In this document: one piece after another, positions 1-6,427 of the stretch
How the letters are laid out: each line of letters opens with the position of its first letter
How positions within the stretch are numbered: position 1 is the stretch's first letter
Origin: Anaerolineaceae bacterium
GTDB taxonomy: Bacteria; Chloroflexota; Anaerolineae; Anaerolineales; Anaerolineaceae
NCBI GenBank assembly: GCA_028714615.1
Contig: JAQTMA010000105.1
Span: forward strand, 1 to 12,446
Reading direction: 5' to 3'
DNA: 12,446 nucleotides
Notes under the pieces: model-generated
The model's input: only the letters and a program-made list of their open reading frames with translations
What the model was told of the DNA's origin: nothing
Databases searched by the model: none
Made by a program: the position numbers and the translations under genes

Positions 1-331
1 GCAATCCCATGCTGAACAGAATCACCGGGATGGAGAGCAACAGCGAGATCCAAAACTTACGCCGGAACATCTGCTCGTGCCCGGTATGATCGGCATGGGC
101 AGCGCCATGTCCGGCGTGTTCGTCCATGCCCGCATGAGCCGTGTGTGCTATTTGGGCTTTTTGCGCCATTGGCATGGCAGGATCTTGCGCCGGGGTATGT
201 ATTTCGCCATGTCCGGCGTGGGCATCTGGATGGTGGCTGCCGTGACCCTGCGCTGAGTGAGCGTGATCCGGATGGTGTTCGATCATCTCAGAATCATGGT
301 GCGTGTTGGATTCCTTATTATCCCCTGTCAT
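1..331 (-). CDS. copB: CopB-like copper P1B-type ATPase, His-rich N-terminus (partial, cut by window edge)
   Basis: Reading the minus strand from the ATG at 331 gives 110 residues that stay open to the left edge, so only the N-terminus is present. Residues 11-85 hold 19 histidines in HH, HxH and HAGHG patterns. A basic stretch (FRRKFW, about 89-94) follows, then the first hydrophobic segment ([15 protein letters not shown], 95-109). This layout, with a His-rich cytoplasmic metal-binding tail in place of CxxC domains, is typical of CopB-type (P1B-3-like) copper ATPases, which export copper using ATP. An AAGGA site lies about 10 bases before the ATG; an ATG at 338 in another frame hits a stop at once. 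The gene follows copZ on the same strand after a 90-base gap with its own candidate promoter. The catalytic domains lie outside the window, so substrate (Cu versus Zn/Ag) is inferred from the N-terminus and neighbours only. Confidence 0.82.
   Translation of the reverse strand, partial: MTGDNKESNTHHDSEMIEHHPDHAHSAQGHGSHHPDAHAGHGEIHTPAQDPAMPMAQKAQIAHTAHAGMDEHAGHGAAHADHTGHEQMFRRKFWISLLLSIPVILFSMGL
103..220. repeat. 16-base direct repeat encoding HAGHG in the CopB His-rich tail
   Basis: The 16-mer CGCCATGTCCGGCGTG occurs at 103-118 and again at 205-220, exactly 102 bases (34 codons) apart. On the coding strand both copies encode the same HAGHG peptide (residues 38-42 and 72-76) with identical codons. 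The surrounding residues (AHSAQGHG... and AHTAHAG...) are also loosely alike, which suggests an internal duplication of about 34 residues within the metal-binding tail. Confidence 0.7.
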
Positions 332-386
332 CTCTTCATCCTTCCCCCAGAACCTAGCAGGTTGAATTCACCCCCTGTTTCCCATC

Positions 387-416
387 ATTATGACACGAAA
401 ATAATCCGCTTTTCAA
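387..416 (-). promoter_or_regulatory. Candidate sigma70-type promoter for copB
   Basis: On the minus strand TTGAAA (411-416) is followed after 18 bases by CATAAT (387-392), a 5-of-6 match to the -10 consensus. It lies in the gap between the copZ stop and the copB start and would give a leader of about 50 bases. That leader contains a small perfect inverted repeat (AACCT/AGGTT, 351-363). copB may therefore be transcribed on its own as well as by read-through from copZ. Confidence 0.45.
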
Positions 417-420
417 CACA

Positions 421-651
421 TTACTTTCTGTTCGCGCTGATCTCGGCTACTTCATAACCCAGGTGCTTTACCTCAGCCTTGATTTGCTCAACCGTCACCT
501 GGGCATCGTTGTATTCCACCGTCAACTGCGCCTTGTGATAACTGGCTTCTGCCATAACAACGCCCTTCAGTTTATCTTCAATCCGTTCGAGGATCATCGC
601 GCAATTGGGGCATTCCATCCCCTTAATCTTCATCGTGATTCGTTTGGTCAT
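421..651 (-). CDS. copZ: CopZ-like copper chaperone (HMA domain)
   Basis: A 76-residue protein made of a single heavy-metal-associated (HMA) domain with the usual beta-alpha-beta-beta-alpha-beta spacing. The Cu(I)-binding loop is GMECPNC (residues 11-17, ligands C14 and C17), and the C-terminal part has the typical ...VKHLGYEV motif. CopZ-type proteins are cytoplasmic chaperones that carry Cu(I) to P1B ATPases. The AAGGA ribosome site overlaps the TAA stop of the upstream TauE/SafE-cupredoxin gene, and only 8 bases separate the two genes, so they are probably translationally coupled. Downstream on the same strand is a CopB-type ATPase, and a CopA-type ATPase is divergent nearby, which makes both likely partners. 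MerP-like mercury binding is possible from the domain alone, but the copper context favours CopZ. Confidence 0.88.
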   Translation of the reverse strand: MTKRITMKIKGMECPNCAMILERIEDKLKGVVMAEASYHKAQLTVEYNDAQVTVEQIKAEVKHLGYEVAEISANRK

Positions 652-659
652 ACGGTTCC

Positions 660-1820
660 TTATAGGTCGAATACAATCATACCGCCATACATGCCCATCG
701 AACAGGAGAAGGGTATCTGCGCGCCCGCTTGTTGAGCGGGGATTTCAATGACCGCTTCGCCGGTAGCCTGGAGGATCTGTTGAATTCCGAGGGAGGGAAT
801 AATGAATGCACGCGAACACGAACGCACATTCTTACTGACCAGGCGTAATTGGACCGGCACACCCGCTTTCGCATGCACCAGATCGGGCTGATAACCACTA
901 TTTTTTACAAGGACCGTGACGACGGTGCCATCCGCCGGTAGGCTACTCGATGGATCAGAAGTCCCCTGGAGATTCGAGCTGGCTCCCGGCGGGACATATG
1001 ACTGTAACTCTCCTTGAGGCTGAATACTGGCAGACACCTCCTCCGGAGGCGAGAACACGCTGCTCAGCATACGTGTCAGTGAGTATGGTGAGCCAGCCAA
1101 GGTGAGCCCGCTGTTAATGGTGATTACTGCCAGGACCAACACAACCACGGCCACAAAGTGCATAAAATGCTTCTCGAGCTTTTTGCCCATCTGCGTGGCA
1201 AAATAGGTGACTGCAAAAAATACCGGGCTGGTGCCCAGGGTAAAGGCAAACATCATCGCAGCGCCTTCTACCGGATTGGCCGTTCCGAGCGCAACGGCCA
1301 TCATCGCCTGGGTGATCCCACAAGGGATCAGTACTGTCAGAAATCCCAAAAATATAGGGGTCGCCAGCGATGATTCCTCGGCCTCAGCCGCTGCCGTATT
1401 GCGCAGTTTTCGCCGGAGGAAAGCCGGAGGTTCAAAGGCAAAATAGCGGAAGATCGGATGTACATTGAGCATGCGGAGTGCCGACCCGAGCATGAAAATG
1501 CCGATTGCAATCTGTAACCCCGCCCGGGCGTAGGGTGACAGTTGAAACATCTGCCCAACCAGGCCGAGCAGGAATCCGAGGAGTGTGTAAGCCAACATCT
1601 TCGCCAGCAAAAAAGCCAGGATGGGCTTGGCGAGTTTGGCTCGATTTTGGGTCCGGTTAATCGTTTCCTTCTTCTTTTTTCCGCGTCTTGGAGCCGCATT
1701 TTGGAAGTCCTTTTCGATCTGGCTGGCGAGTGAACTGGCCAGGAGTCCTCCTTGAACAGCCAGGCAACTCAATCCACCAGTCGTAATCCCCGTGATGAAA
1801 GCAAGGATGATATTTACCAA
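660..1820 (-). CDS. TauE/SafE (DsbD/UreH-like) membrane protein fused to a C-terminal cupredoxin domain
   Basis: A 386-residue protein. The N-terminal half is a polytopic membrane core with hydrophobic segments near 2-32, 66-92, 97-117, 153-178, 184-208 and 218-240. It has the paired signatures GGLSCLAVQGG (C19) and IPCGITQ (C167) of the DsbD/UreH_2/TauE-SafE superfamily. A low-complexity linker (about 255-297) leads to a cupredoxin-like domain (about 298-386). Its likely metal ligands are C335 (RSCSRAF), C373 and the Met residues of SCSMGMYGG (M375, M377), a Cys/Met set suited to Cu(I). A basic loop lies at 45-64. A GGAG ribosome site lies 8 bases before the ATG. It heads the minus-strand operon with copZ and is divergent from copA. 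I infer a role in moving or sequestering copper at the outer face of the membrane, possibly with electron transfer through C19/C167. Family annotations such as 'sulfite exporter' are probably misleading here. Confidence 0.85.
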   Translation of the reverse strand: MVNIILAFITGITTGGLSCLAVQGGLLASSLASQIEKDFQNAAPRRGKKKKETINRTQNRAKLAKPILAFLLAKMLAYTLLGFLLGLVGQMFQLSPYARAGLQIAIGIFMLGSALRMLNVHPIFRYFAFEPPAFLRRKLRNTAAAEAEESSLATPIFLGFLTVLIPCGITQAMMAVALGTANPVEGAAMMFAFTLGTSPVFFAVTYFATQMGKKLEKHFMHFVAVVVLVLAVITINSGLTLAGSPYSLTRMLSSVFSPPEEVSASIQPQGELQSYVPPGASSNLQGTSDPSSSLPADGTVVTVLVKNSGYQPDLVHAKAGVPVQLRLVSKNVRSCSRAFIIPSLGIQQILQATGEAVIEIPAQQAGAQIPFSCSMGMYGGMIVFDL

Positions 1821-1858
1821 TGTGTTCTCCAGTGCTAGGCGATCAGAATTGAGATAGC

Positions 1859-1889
1859 TTTATAGCATCCCCATGCCTCTTTGGTGCAA
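1859..1889 (-). promoter_or_regulatory. Candidate promoter for the TauE/SafE-cupredoxin/copZ operon with 19-base spacer
   Basis: On the minus strand TTGCAC (1884-1889) and TATAAA (1859-1864) are separated by 19 bases, and the leader would be about 30 bases. A 19-base spacer is longer than usual and is the hallmark of promoters activated by MerR-family regulators such as CueR. The spacer contains GCAT-CCCC-ATGC (1865-1876), but this small dyad is not centred and does not match the CueR consensus, so the regulator type is speculative. Confidence 0.4.
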
Positions 1890-1894
1890 TGTCT

Positions 1895-1915
1895 GCAAAA
1901 GTTTATCACTTTTGC
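1895..1915. promoter_or_regulatory. Perfect 8-base inverted repeat, candidate operator in the copper divergent gap
   Basis: GCAAAAGT (1895-1902) and ACTTTTGC (1908-1915) are exact inverted copies separated by the 5 bases TTATC. The site sits just upstream of the candidate minus-strand -35 element, in the 206-base gap between the two divergent copper transcripts, which is where a shared regulator would bind. It does not match the CopY (TACAnnTGTA), CueR or CsoR consensus sequences I know. Confidence 0.55.
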
Positions 1916-1927
1916 CTGATATGCTCT

Positions 1928-1945
1928 ATAGGCATAAATGCTTAT
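1928..1945. promoter_or_regulatory. Second inverted repeat in the copper divergent gap
   Basis: The 18-base stretch ATAGGCATAAATGCTTAT pairs with itself in 8 of 9 positions: arms ATA-GCAT and ATGC-TAT, with one G/T mismatch. It has the general shape of ArsR/SmtB operators, AT-rich with about two turns of dyad, but this is only a resemblance. The GCAT...ATGC core is shared with the small dyad at 1865-1876. Confidence 0.4.
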
Positions 1946-1967
1946 TACCAACCGTGGCGATGGCGCA

Positions 1968-1996
1968 TTGAACCTGAGAAGCTACTACGATAGCAT
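1968..1996 (+). promoter_or_regulatory. Candidate promoter for copA
   Basis: TTGAAC (1968-1973) and TAGCAT (1991-1996) are 17 bases apart, each matching 4 of 6 consensus positions. Transcription would start near 2003, about 24 bases before the copA ATG, leaving room for the AAAGGA ribosome site at 2017-2022. Both inverted repeats of this gap would then lie upstream of the -35. The match is moderate. Confidence 0.35.
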
Positions 1997-2026
1997 TGAC
2001 GGAGTCTTGCTGTACGAAAGGACCCT

Positions 2027-4456
2027 ATGTCTGATATCCGCCTCATCACCCTCCCCATTACCGGCATGACCTGCGCAAATTGCTCAGCAGCCGTAGAACG
2101 TAACCTAAAGAAAGCCAAAGGCGTACAAAGCGCCGCAGTCAACCTTTCCTCCGAACGGGCCACCGTCGAATTCGACCCGCAGGCTTCCACTCTGGAGGAT
2201 CTCATCGGACGCGTGCAGCGCGCCGGTTACGGGGTTGCCGAGGGCGAGGCCGATATGGCGATCAAGCGCATGAGCGACGACAACGATGCCCGCCGGTTGG
2301 AGAAAGCCCTCTCTGGTATAGAAGGCGTACACGATGTGCACGTGAGCTACACCACAGAACGTGCTCAATTACGGTACATCCCCACCCTGGTCAGCCAGAC
2401 CGACTTACGCCGCGCAGTTACCTCGGCTGGATTCGAGGTGCTGGCCGAAGGCGGCGACGCGGAAGATGCGGAAGGGCTTGCCCGACAAAAGGAAATCGAT
2501 CAGCAAAAACGCCACTTGATCATCGGCTTGATCTTCGCTGTACCCCTCTTTATGATCGCCATGGCCGGGGACCTGGGCTTTCTTTCCATGCAAGTTTCGC
2601 ATTCAGCCTGGATCAAGTGGGTCATGCTTGGGCTGGCTGCCCCGGTCCAATTCTATGTGGGCTGGCAATATTATGTAGGTGCCTACAAGTCTCTGCGCAA
2701 CGGCGCAGCGAATATGGACGTGCTGGTTGCCCTCGGTTCATCCGCAGCCTTCCTTTATTCCATCCCCATTACGCTGGGATTGTTCTCCGGCCACGTTTAC
2801 TTTGAAACGGCCGCCGTGATCATTGTGCTGATCAAGCTGGGCAAGCTGCTCGAAGTACGCGCCAAAGGCCGCACCAGTGAAGCGATTAAGAAGCTGATGG
2901 GATTGCGCGCCAAGACAGCTCGGATCGTCCGCGGTGGTCAGGAAATGGAAGTACCGGTGGAAGATGTGTTGGTCGGCGACGTGGTCATTGTGCGCCCGGG
3001 CGAGAAGATCCCCGTGGATGGCGTGGTCGTGGAAGGGCGTTCGTCTGTGGACGAATCCATGCTCACCGGTGAAAGCCTTCCGGTTGAGAAAGGACCGGGT
3101 GCAACGGTCATCGGCGCCACCCTCAACAAGCTGGGCATGATCAAGTTCGAAGCCACTAAAATCGGCAAAGAAACCGCCCTGGCGCAAATCATCCGCCTGG
3201 TGGAAGAAGCGCAGGGTTCGAAAGCCCCCATCCAGAAACTGGTTGACCGAATTTCGGGTGTCTTTGTGCCGGCGGTCATCACCATCGCCTTGATCACCTT
3301 TGCCGCCTGGATGTTGTTTGGGCCACCGCTGGCCATTAACTCGGACGTCAATGCCTTCACCCGCGCCTTGATCGTGATGGTAGCGGTGCTGGTCATCGCC
3401 TGCCCGTGTGCAATGGGCCTGGCTACCCCAACTGCCGTGATGGTCGGCACCGGTAAAGGCGCTGAGATGGGCATCCTGCTCAAGACCTCCGAAGCGTTGG
3501 AACGCGCCGGGCATGTCAGGATGATCGTGCTGGATAAAACGGGCACTATCACCCGCGGTCAGCCTTCGGTAACCGACATCGTGGTACGCGATATGCGCTT
3601 GGGCGAGAATGAGTTGCTCCGCCTGGCCGCCTCGGTCGAAAAAGGCTCTGAGCACCCGCTGGGTGAGGCCGTGGTAGCCGAAGCCGGTAACCGCGAGTTG
3701 AAACTCGTTGAACCGGACGGCTTTGCCGCGACAGCCGGACATGGTGTGGAAGCCCAGGTAGGTGGATATGCCGTCGTGGTTGGCAGCCCGCGCATGATGG
3801 CTGAGCGTGGCCTGGATACCAGCGAAATTACTAGAGACGTCAGCCGCCTGCAGAGTGAGGGCAAGACCACCGTGCTGGTGGCAGTAGATGGCTGCATCGC
3901 TGGGGCAATCGCCATTGCCGATACGGTTAAAGACGGGTCGATCGAAGCCATCCAGCAACTGCACAAGATGGGCATCCAGGTCGCCATGCTGACCGGGGAC
4001 AATCAACAGACCGCCCAGGCTATCGCCAAACAAGTCGGCATCGACCAGGTGCTGGCCGAGGTGCTACCTGGAGATAAAGCCGCTGAGGTGAAGAAGCTGC
4101 AAGCGCAGGGATTAGTCGTCGCCATGGTTGGCGATGGCGTCAACGACGCTCCAGCCCTGGCGCAAGCGGACGTTGGCATCGCCATCGGCACCGGCGCTGA
4201 CGTGGCCATGGCCTCCGCTCCGGTGGTGTTGATCAGCGGCGACTTACGCGGCGCGGCGCGGGCCATCCGGCTCTCGCGCGCCACCATGACAACCATCAAA
4301 CAGAACCTGTTCTGGGCCTTCATCTATAACATCATCCTCATTCCCGCAGCCGCCCTGGGGTACCTGGTCCCGGTTCTGGCAGCAGGCGCGATGGCCTCTA
4401 GCAGTGTTTTCGTTGTCAGCAATAGCCTGCGGCTGCGCAGCAAAAAAATTCAATAA
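2027..4456 (+). CDS. copA: Cu(I)-exporting P1B-1 ATPase CopA
   Basis: An 809-residue protein with all hallmarks of a copper-exporting P-type ATPase, which pumps cytoplasmic Cu(I) out using ATP. The N-terminal HMA domain has GMTCANC (C16, C19). A second HMA-like domain (about 75-140) keeps the fold signature ([13 protein letters not shown]) but has RMSDDND where MxCxxC is expected, so it cannot bind metal in the normal way. Further motifs are TGES (347-350) in the actuator domain, CPC (459-461) in the membrane, DKTGT with phosphorylated D503, SEHP (541-544) in the nucleotide domain, TGDN (656-659) and GDGVNDAPA (702-710). YN (767-768) and M789xSS (789-792) are the TM7/TM8 signatures of Cu(I) pumps. 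AAAGGA lies 4 bases before the ATG. A lipoprotein gene follows after 26 bases, probably in one operon, and the divergent operon encodes CopZ. Length and motifs indicate an intact gene. Confidence 0.97.
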   Translation: MSDIRLITLPITGMTCANCSAAVERNLKKAKGVQSAAVNLSSERATVEFDPQASTLEDLIGRVQRAGYGVAEGEADMAIKRMSDDNDARRLEKALSGIEGVHDVHVSYTTERAQLRYIPTLVSQTDLRRAVTSAGFEVLAEGGDAEDAEGLARQKEIDQQKRHLIIGLIFAVPLFMIAMAGDLGFLSMQVSHSAWIKWVMLGLAAPVQFYVGWQYYVGAYKSLRNGAANMDVLVALGSSAAFLYSIPITLGLFSGHVYFETAAVIIVLIKLGKLLEVRAKGRTSEAIKKLMGLRAKTARIVRGGQEMEVPVEDVLVGDVVIVRPGEKIPVDGVVVEGRSSVDESMLTGESLPVEKGPGATVIGATLNKLGMIKFEATKIGKETALAQIIRLVEEAQGSKAPIQKLVDRISGVFVPAVITIALITFAAWMLFGPPLAINSDVNAFTRALIVMVAVLVIACPCAMGLATPTAVMVGTGKGAEMGILLKTSEALERAGHVRMIVLDKTGTITRGQPSVTDIVVRDMRLGENELLRLAASVEKGSEHPLGEAVVAEAGNRELKLVEPDGFAATAGHGVEAQVGGYAVVVGSPRMMAERGLDTSEITRDVSRLQSEGKTTVLVAVDGCIAGAIAIADTVKDGSIEAIQQLHKMGIQVAMLTGDNQQTAQAIAKQVGIDQVLAEVLPGDKAAEVKKLQAQGLVVAMVGDGVNDAPALAQADVGIAIGTGADVAMASAPVVLISGDLRGAARAIRLSRATMTTIKQNLFWAFIYNIILIPAAALGYLVPVLAAGAMASSSVFVVSNSLRLRSKKIQ

Positions 4457-4482
4457 ACACAATCCTACAAGGAGTCACACCC

Positions 4483-5019
4483 ATGGTCCCAGTTTTCAAG
4501 TCTACCCACCGCAAATTTCTCCTTTTCGCAGTACTGGCATTTTCCATCGTGTTGACCGCCTGCAACACCCAGGCGCAATCGACGGGCACTTACGCCCAGG
4601 TCCCGGCAGGCAAAGCCTATACCGAAGGAAAGGAGATTTACTTTACGCATACCGAAGCGTCCGACAAAGCGATTGCCGAAAAGCTGACCGGCATGATGAA
4701 ATCTCCGGTACTCTACGTACCGGCCCTGGCAAAAGTACCCGCCGAGGCGCTGGCCGATGTCTTCGTTTTTGAAAATGGGCTTACCGGTAAGGGACCCCTG
4801 GGATTCCAGGCAGACGTTTTCAATAATCCGCCGGGGACAGAAGGATATTCTCCCCTGCGCCAGATTACCCTGGTCAAGTGGGCGGATGCAGCCAAGGCCA
4901 CCGAATTGAAATCGGAAGCCGAGATTCGGCAGGCCGAGTTGGATGGTAAGCTGACCACAAGCCCATCTGGAATTGTGGTAAACATGCCCTTTCTTGTCTG
5001 GGATGGCGGCAAGCGCTAA
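4483..5019 (+). CDS. Secreted lipoprotein of unknown function, downstream of copA
   Basis: A 178-residue protein with a classic lipoprotein signal: basic start (KSTHRK, 6-11), hydrophobic core (12-24) and lipobox LTAC with C27 as the lipidated residue. The mature part is a single compact domain (about 45-178) containing KEIYFTHTEASD (50-61), LTGMMKSPVLYVPAL (68-82), FVFENGLTGKGPLGFQ (94-109), PGTEGYSPLR (117-126) and a C-terminal NMPFLVWDGG (167-176). I do not recognise a characterised function. It resembles a conserved domain of unknown function (possibly the one called DUF7482), but I cannot confirm this by eye. AAGGAG lies 8 bases before the ATG, and the gene starts 26 bases after copA, so co-expression with the copper pump is likely. 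Its Met and His residues (H56, M71, M72, M168) could bind exported copper, but no known copper motif is present. Confidence 0.85.
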   Translation: MVPVFKSTHRKFLLFAVLAFSIVLTACNTQAQSTGTYAQVPAGKAYTEGKEIYFTHTEASDKAIAEKLTGMMKSPVLYVPALAKVPAEALADVFVFENGLTGKGPLGFQADVFNNPPGTEGYSPLRQITLVKWADAAKATELKSEAEIRQAELDGKLTTSPSGIVVNMPFLVWDGGKR

Positions 5020-5078
5020 ACCTTGTGGTTTGATCTACCAAAATTATCCAATAAGGCAATTTCATTTATGCAATACCC

Positions 5079-5133
5079 GTAGGGGTGGGTCTGCCCTGGA
5101 AAGAGCACCAGGGTCATGAAGACCCATCCCTAC
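5079..5133. repeat. REP-like palindromic intergenic repeat (two-stage hairpin)
   Basis: GTAGGGGTGGGTCT (5079-5092) pairs with AGACCCATCCCTAC (5120-5133) with one G/T position over 14 bases. Inside it, CCCTGG (5094-5099) pairs with CCAGGG (5108-5113) around an 8-base loop. No T-run follows, so it is not a standard terminator for the copA operon, though it could protect the 3' end of the mRNA. G-rich/C-rich palindromes of this style are typical dispersed intergenic repeats. The rest of 5020-5265 holds nothing I can assign. Confidence 0.65.
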
Positions 5134-5265
5134 ATCCATATATACAGGTGTGGTCACCGACCGCTAAGTACTTGTAGCTCTGCTCCATTCACAGTGAAAC
5201 AATGAAATTCTGCTGGACTCGCGATAGAATCATCCCAAGAGTATGGTCGTCCATCGGATTGAATT

Positions 5266-5600
5266 ATGAGACCATTCACCATTTCAACCTGCATGGCGCC
5301 CAACAATGAGCCGGGTTCGCACTCCGGTTATGGGGTGGTGCTGTATTCGCTCGCGCTGAAAGGTGAAACGCTCGATTTTTTCGGCCGGGTGATCGAATCG
5401 GGCGCTCACCAGGGCTCGTTGGCGATGATTCTGGAAAAAGAAGTGGATGCTTCGGCAATCGACAGCACCGTTTTAGAACTTGAGCTGGTGAGTCACCCCG
5501 AGGTTGCCAGCCAGATCCGCATCATCGATACCTTCGGCCCGAGCCCCATACCTCCTTGGGTCATATCCAAGGAGGTAACTATAGAAATGCGCAATGAACT
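5266..5600 (+). pseudogene. Remnant of a PhnD-type phosphate/phosphonate ABC transporter binding protein
   Basis: About 110 residues match the middle of periplasmic phosphate/phosphonate-binding proteins of the PhnD family. The recognisable blocks are NEPGSHSGY (14-22 from the ATG at 5266), RVIESGAHQGSL (41-52), VDASAIDSTVLELEL (60-74) and FGPSPIPPWV (90-99). A complete family member has roughly 250-300 residues, with a signal peptide and about 100 residues before the NEP motif; these are missing here. Just upstream, another frame reads HHFNLHGA, like the family's F.DL.GA segment, so an indel near 5290-5300 probably broke the gene. After about 5600 the frame continues as unrelated sequence that overlaps the 3' end of the tetR gene on the other strand. 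No permease or ATPase genes of the transporter are nearby. It is a decayed fragment and not expected to function. Confidence 0.72.
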
Positions 5601-5632
5601 ACATTATTGCAGTTCCTGCCGGTGCCCTCCAC

Positions 5633-6229
5633 TTACAGATTGGCGATCCCCTCAGCAAAATATCGCGCACACATGCGCGCCAATTCCTCGGCTTGCGCAT
5701 CCCCAAGCGTCAAACGAATCTGCCCAGCAATCAGTAACAAGGAAAGTCCGTGCACCGTTGACCACCCCGCAACGGCCATTTCCCTGGCGTTGCCTGGGCG
5801 GACGATGCCAGCCTTTTGCAGATCAAGCAGCGTGCCCACCAGTAAATTGTAAGCAGCGAGGCCTGTGGTCCGCAGCGAGGGGTGGGAGTCCCAATTTGGA
5901 ATGAGATCGCTAAACATGACGCGCCAGTGATCGGGTTTGTCCTGCGAGAATTTCACATACGCCCAGGCAATTTCTTCGAGCAAGATGCCTGGTTTTCCGA
6001 TACAGCGCTCTCGGGCAGCTTCTAGCCTGGACATTAATTCGCGGAAGCCTTCTTCTGCAATCGCGGCAAGCAAAGCCTCCTTGTTTTTAAAGTGGCGATA
6101 GGGGGCAGTGTGACTCACCCTGGCGCGTCGCGCCACTTCCCGCAAGGTTAACGCGTTCTCTCCATCCTGAGCGAGGATCTTCAAACTTTCTTCGATCAAG
6201 GTATTTCGTAAATCGATATGATGATACAT
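5633..6229 (-). CDS. TetR-family transcriptional repressor (WHG-type C-terminal domain)
   Basis: A 198-residue TetR-family regulator. The N-terminal helix-turn-helix is at about 27-48 (TLREVARRARVSHTAPYRHF), preceded by the common MYHHIDLRNTLIEESLKIL opening. The C-terminal ligand/dimer domain (about 80-195) carries W156-STVHG-L, the WHG signature of the TetR_C_33 type. I chose the ATG at 6229 because the family usually begins with this YHH..LR motif. The frame also has ATGs at 6265 and 6274, but those would place operator DNA inside the coding region. No strong ribosome site is visible at 6229, so the start is uncertain. It is divergent from the membrane protein gene at 6428, and the gap contains two matching 19-base dyads. 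I infer repression of both itself and the membrane gene, relieved by an unknown small ligand. Confidence 0.9.
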   Translation of the reverse strand: MYHHIDLRNTLIEESLKILAQDGENALTLREVARRARVSHTAPYRHFKNKEALLAAIAEEGFRELMSRLEAARERCIGKPGILLEEIAWAYVKFSQDKPDHWRVMFSDLIPNWDSHPSLRTTGLAAYNLLVGTLLDLQKAGIVRPGNAREMAVAGWSTVHGLSLLLIAGQIRLTLGDAQAEELARMCARYFAEGIANL

Positions 6230-6255
6230 GTGGGCTTTTGGTTTTCTGAAATTCG

Positions 6256-6274
6256 ATGTTGACATTGCCAACAT
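6256..6274. promoter_or_regulatory. TetR operator candidate, site 1
   Basis: ATGTTGACATTGCCAACAT on the plus strand is a 19-base dyad in which 8 of 9 base pairs match around a central base. It overlaps the -35 element (TTGACA, 6259-6264) of the promoter for the membrane protein gene, so bound repressor would block polymerase. It matches site 2 at 15 of 19 positions. Confidence 0.72.
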
Positions 6275-6287
6275 TATTTGGTATACC
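6259..6287 (+). promoter_or_regulatory. Promoter for the divergent membrane protein gene
   Basis: A perfect -35 TTGACA (6259-6264) and a TATACC -10 (6282-6287) are spaced by 17 bases. The predicted start near 6294 gives a leader of about 130 bases before the ATG at 6428. Operator site 1 covers the -35 and site 2 covers the start point, which fits repression. Confidence 0.6.
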
Positions 6288-6288
6288 T

Positions 6289-6307
6289 ATGTTGTCGTTG
6301 TAAACAT
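6289..6307. promoter_or_regulatory. TetR operator candidate, site 2
   Basis: ATGTTGTCGTTGTAAACAT has the same ATGTT-N9-AACAT architecture as site 1 and lies exactly 33 bases from it centre to centre, about three helical turns. The two sites therefore face the same side of the DNA. On the minus strand the shared pattern is ATGTTnnCAAnGnCAACAT. It overlaps the predicted transcription start of the membrane gene. Confidence 0.68.
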
Positions 6308-6379
6308 TGTACCATAGCAATGGGCAGCGTAGAGCCATTCTTCTTGCGTTCTATGAAAACCATGCTCAGTCTATTTCAC

Positions 6380-6404
6380 GCTACCCAACCTTCCGTTGGG
6401 CAGC
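6380..6404 (+). promoter_or_regulatory. Leader hairpin upstream of the membrane protein gene
   Basis: GCT-A-CCCAAC (6380-6389) pairs with GTTGGG-C-AGC (6395-6404) around the loop CTTCC, giving a stem of 9 pairs with one mismatch. It ends about 10 bases before the ribosome site (AAGGA, about 6416-6420) in the roughly 130-base leader. It has no T-run after it. It may be a plain mRNA 5' stabiliser or a translation-control element. Confidence 0.4.
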
Positions 6405-6427
6405 GGATTATCGAGAAGGAACTCAGA

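Noticed and set aside
145..457. Small plus-strand open frames over the left edge
   Set aside because: They are opposite the His-rich N-terminus of CopB, which has a clear domain pattern and ribosome site.
2738..4033. Long open frame of 431 codons on the minus strand, antisense to copA
   Set aside because: It lies fully inside the well-supported copA gene, is rich in His/Gln/Asp as expected from a shadow frame of high-GC coding DNA, and shows no known domain or ribosome site.
5018..5031. AAACC/GGTTT hairpin right at the lipoprotein stop codon as a terminator
   Set aside because: Only five A/T-rich pairs and no T-run; too weak to call.
5601..5904. Continuation of the PhnD-remnant frame to a stop at 5904
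   Set aside because: After about 5600 the residues lose all resemblance to the family and the DNA is the 3' part of tetR on the other strand.
6278..6427. 50-residue N-terminal extension of the TetR-controlled membrane protein from the ATG at 6278
   Set aside because: It would translate through the promoter -10 and operator site 2 and has no ribosome site; the ATG at 6428 has a good one.
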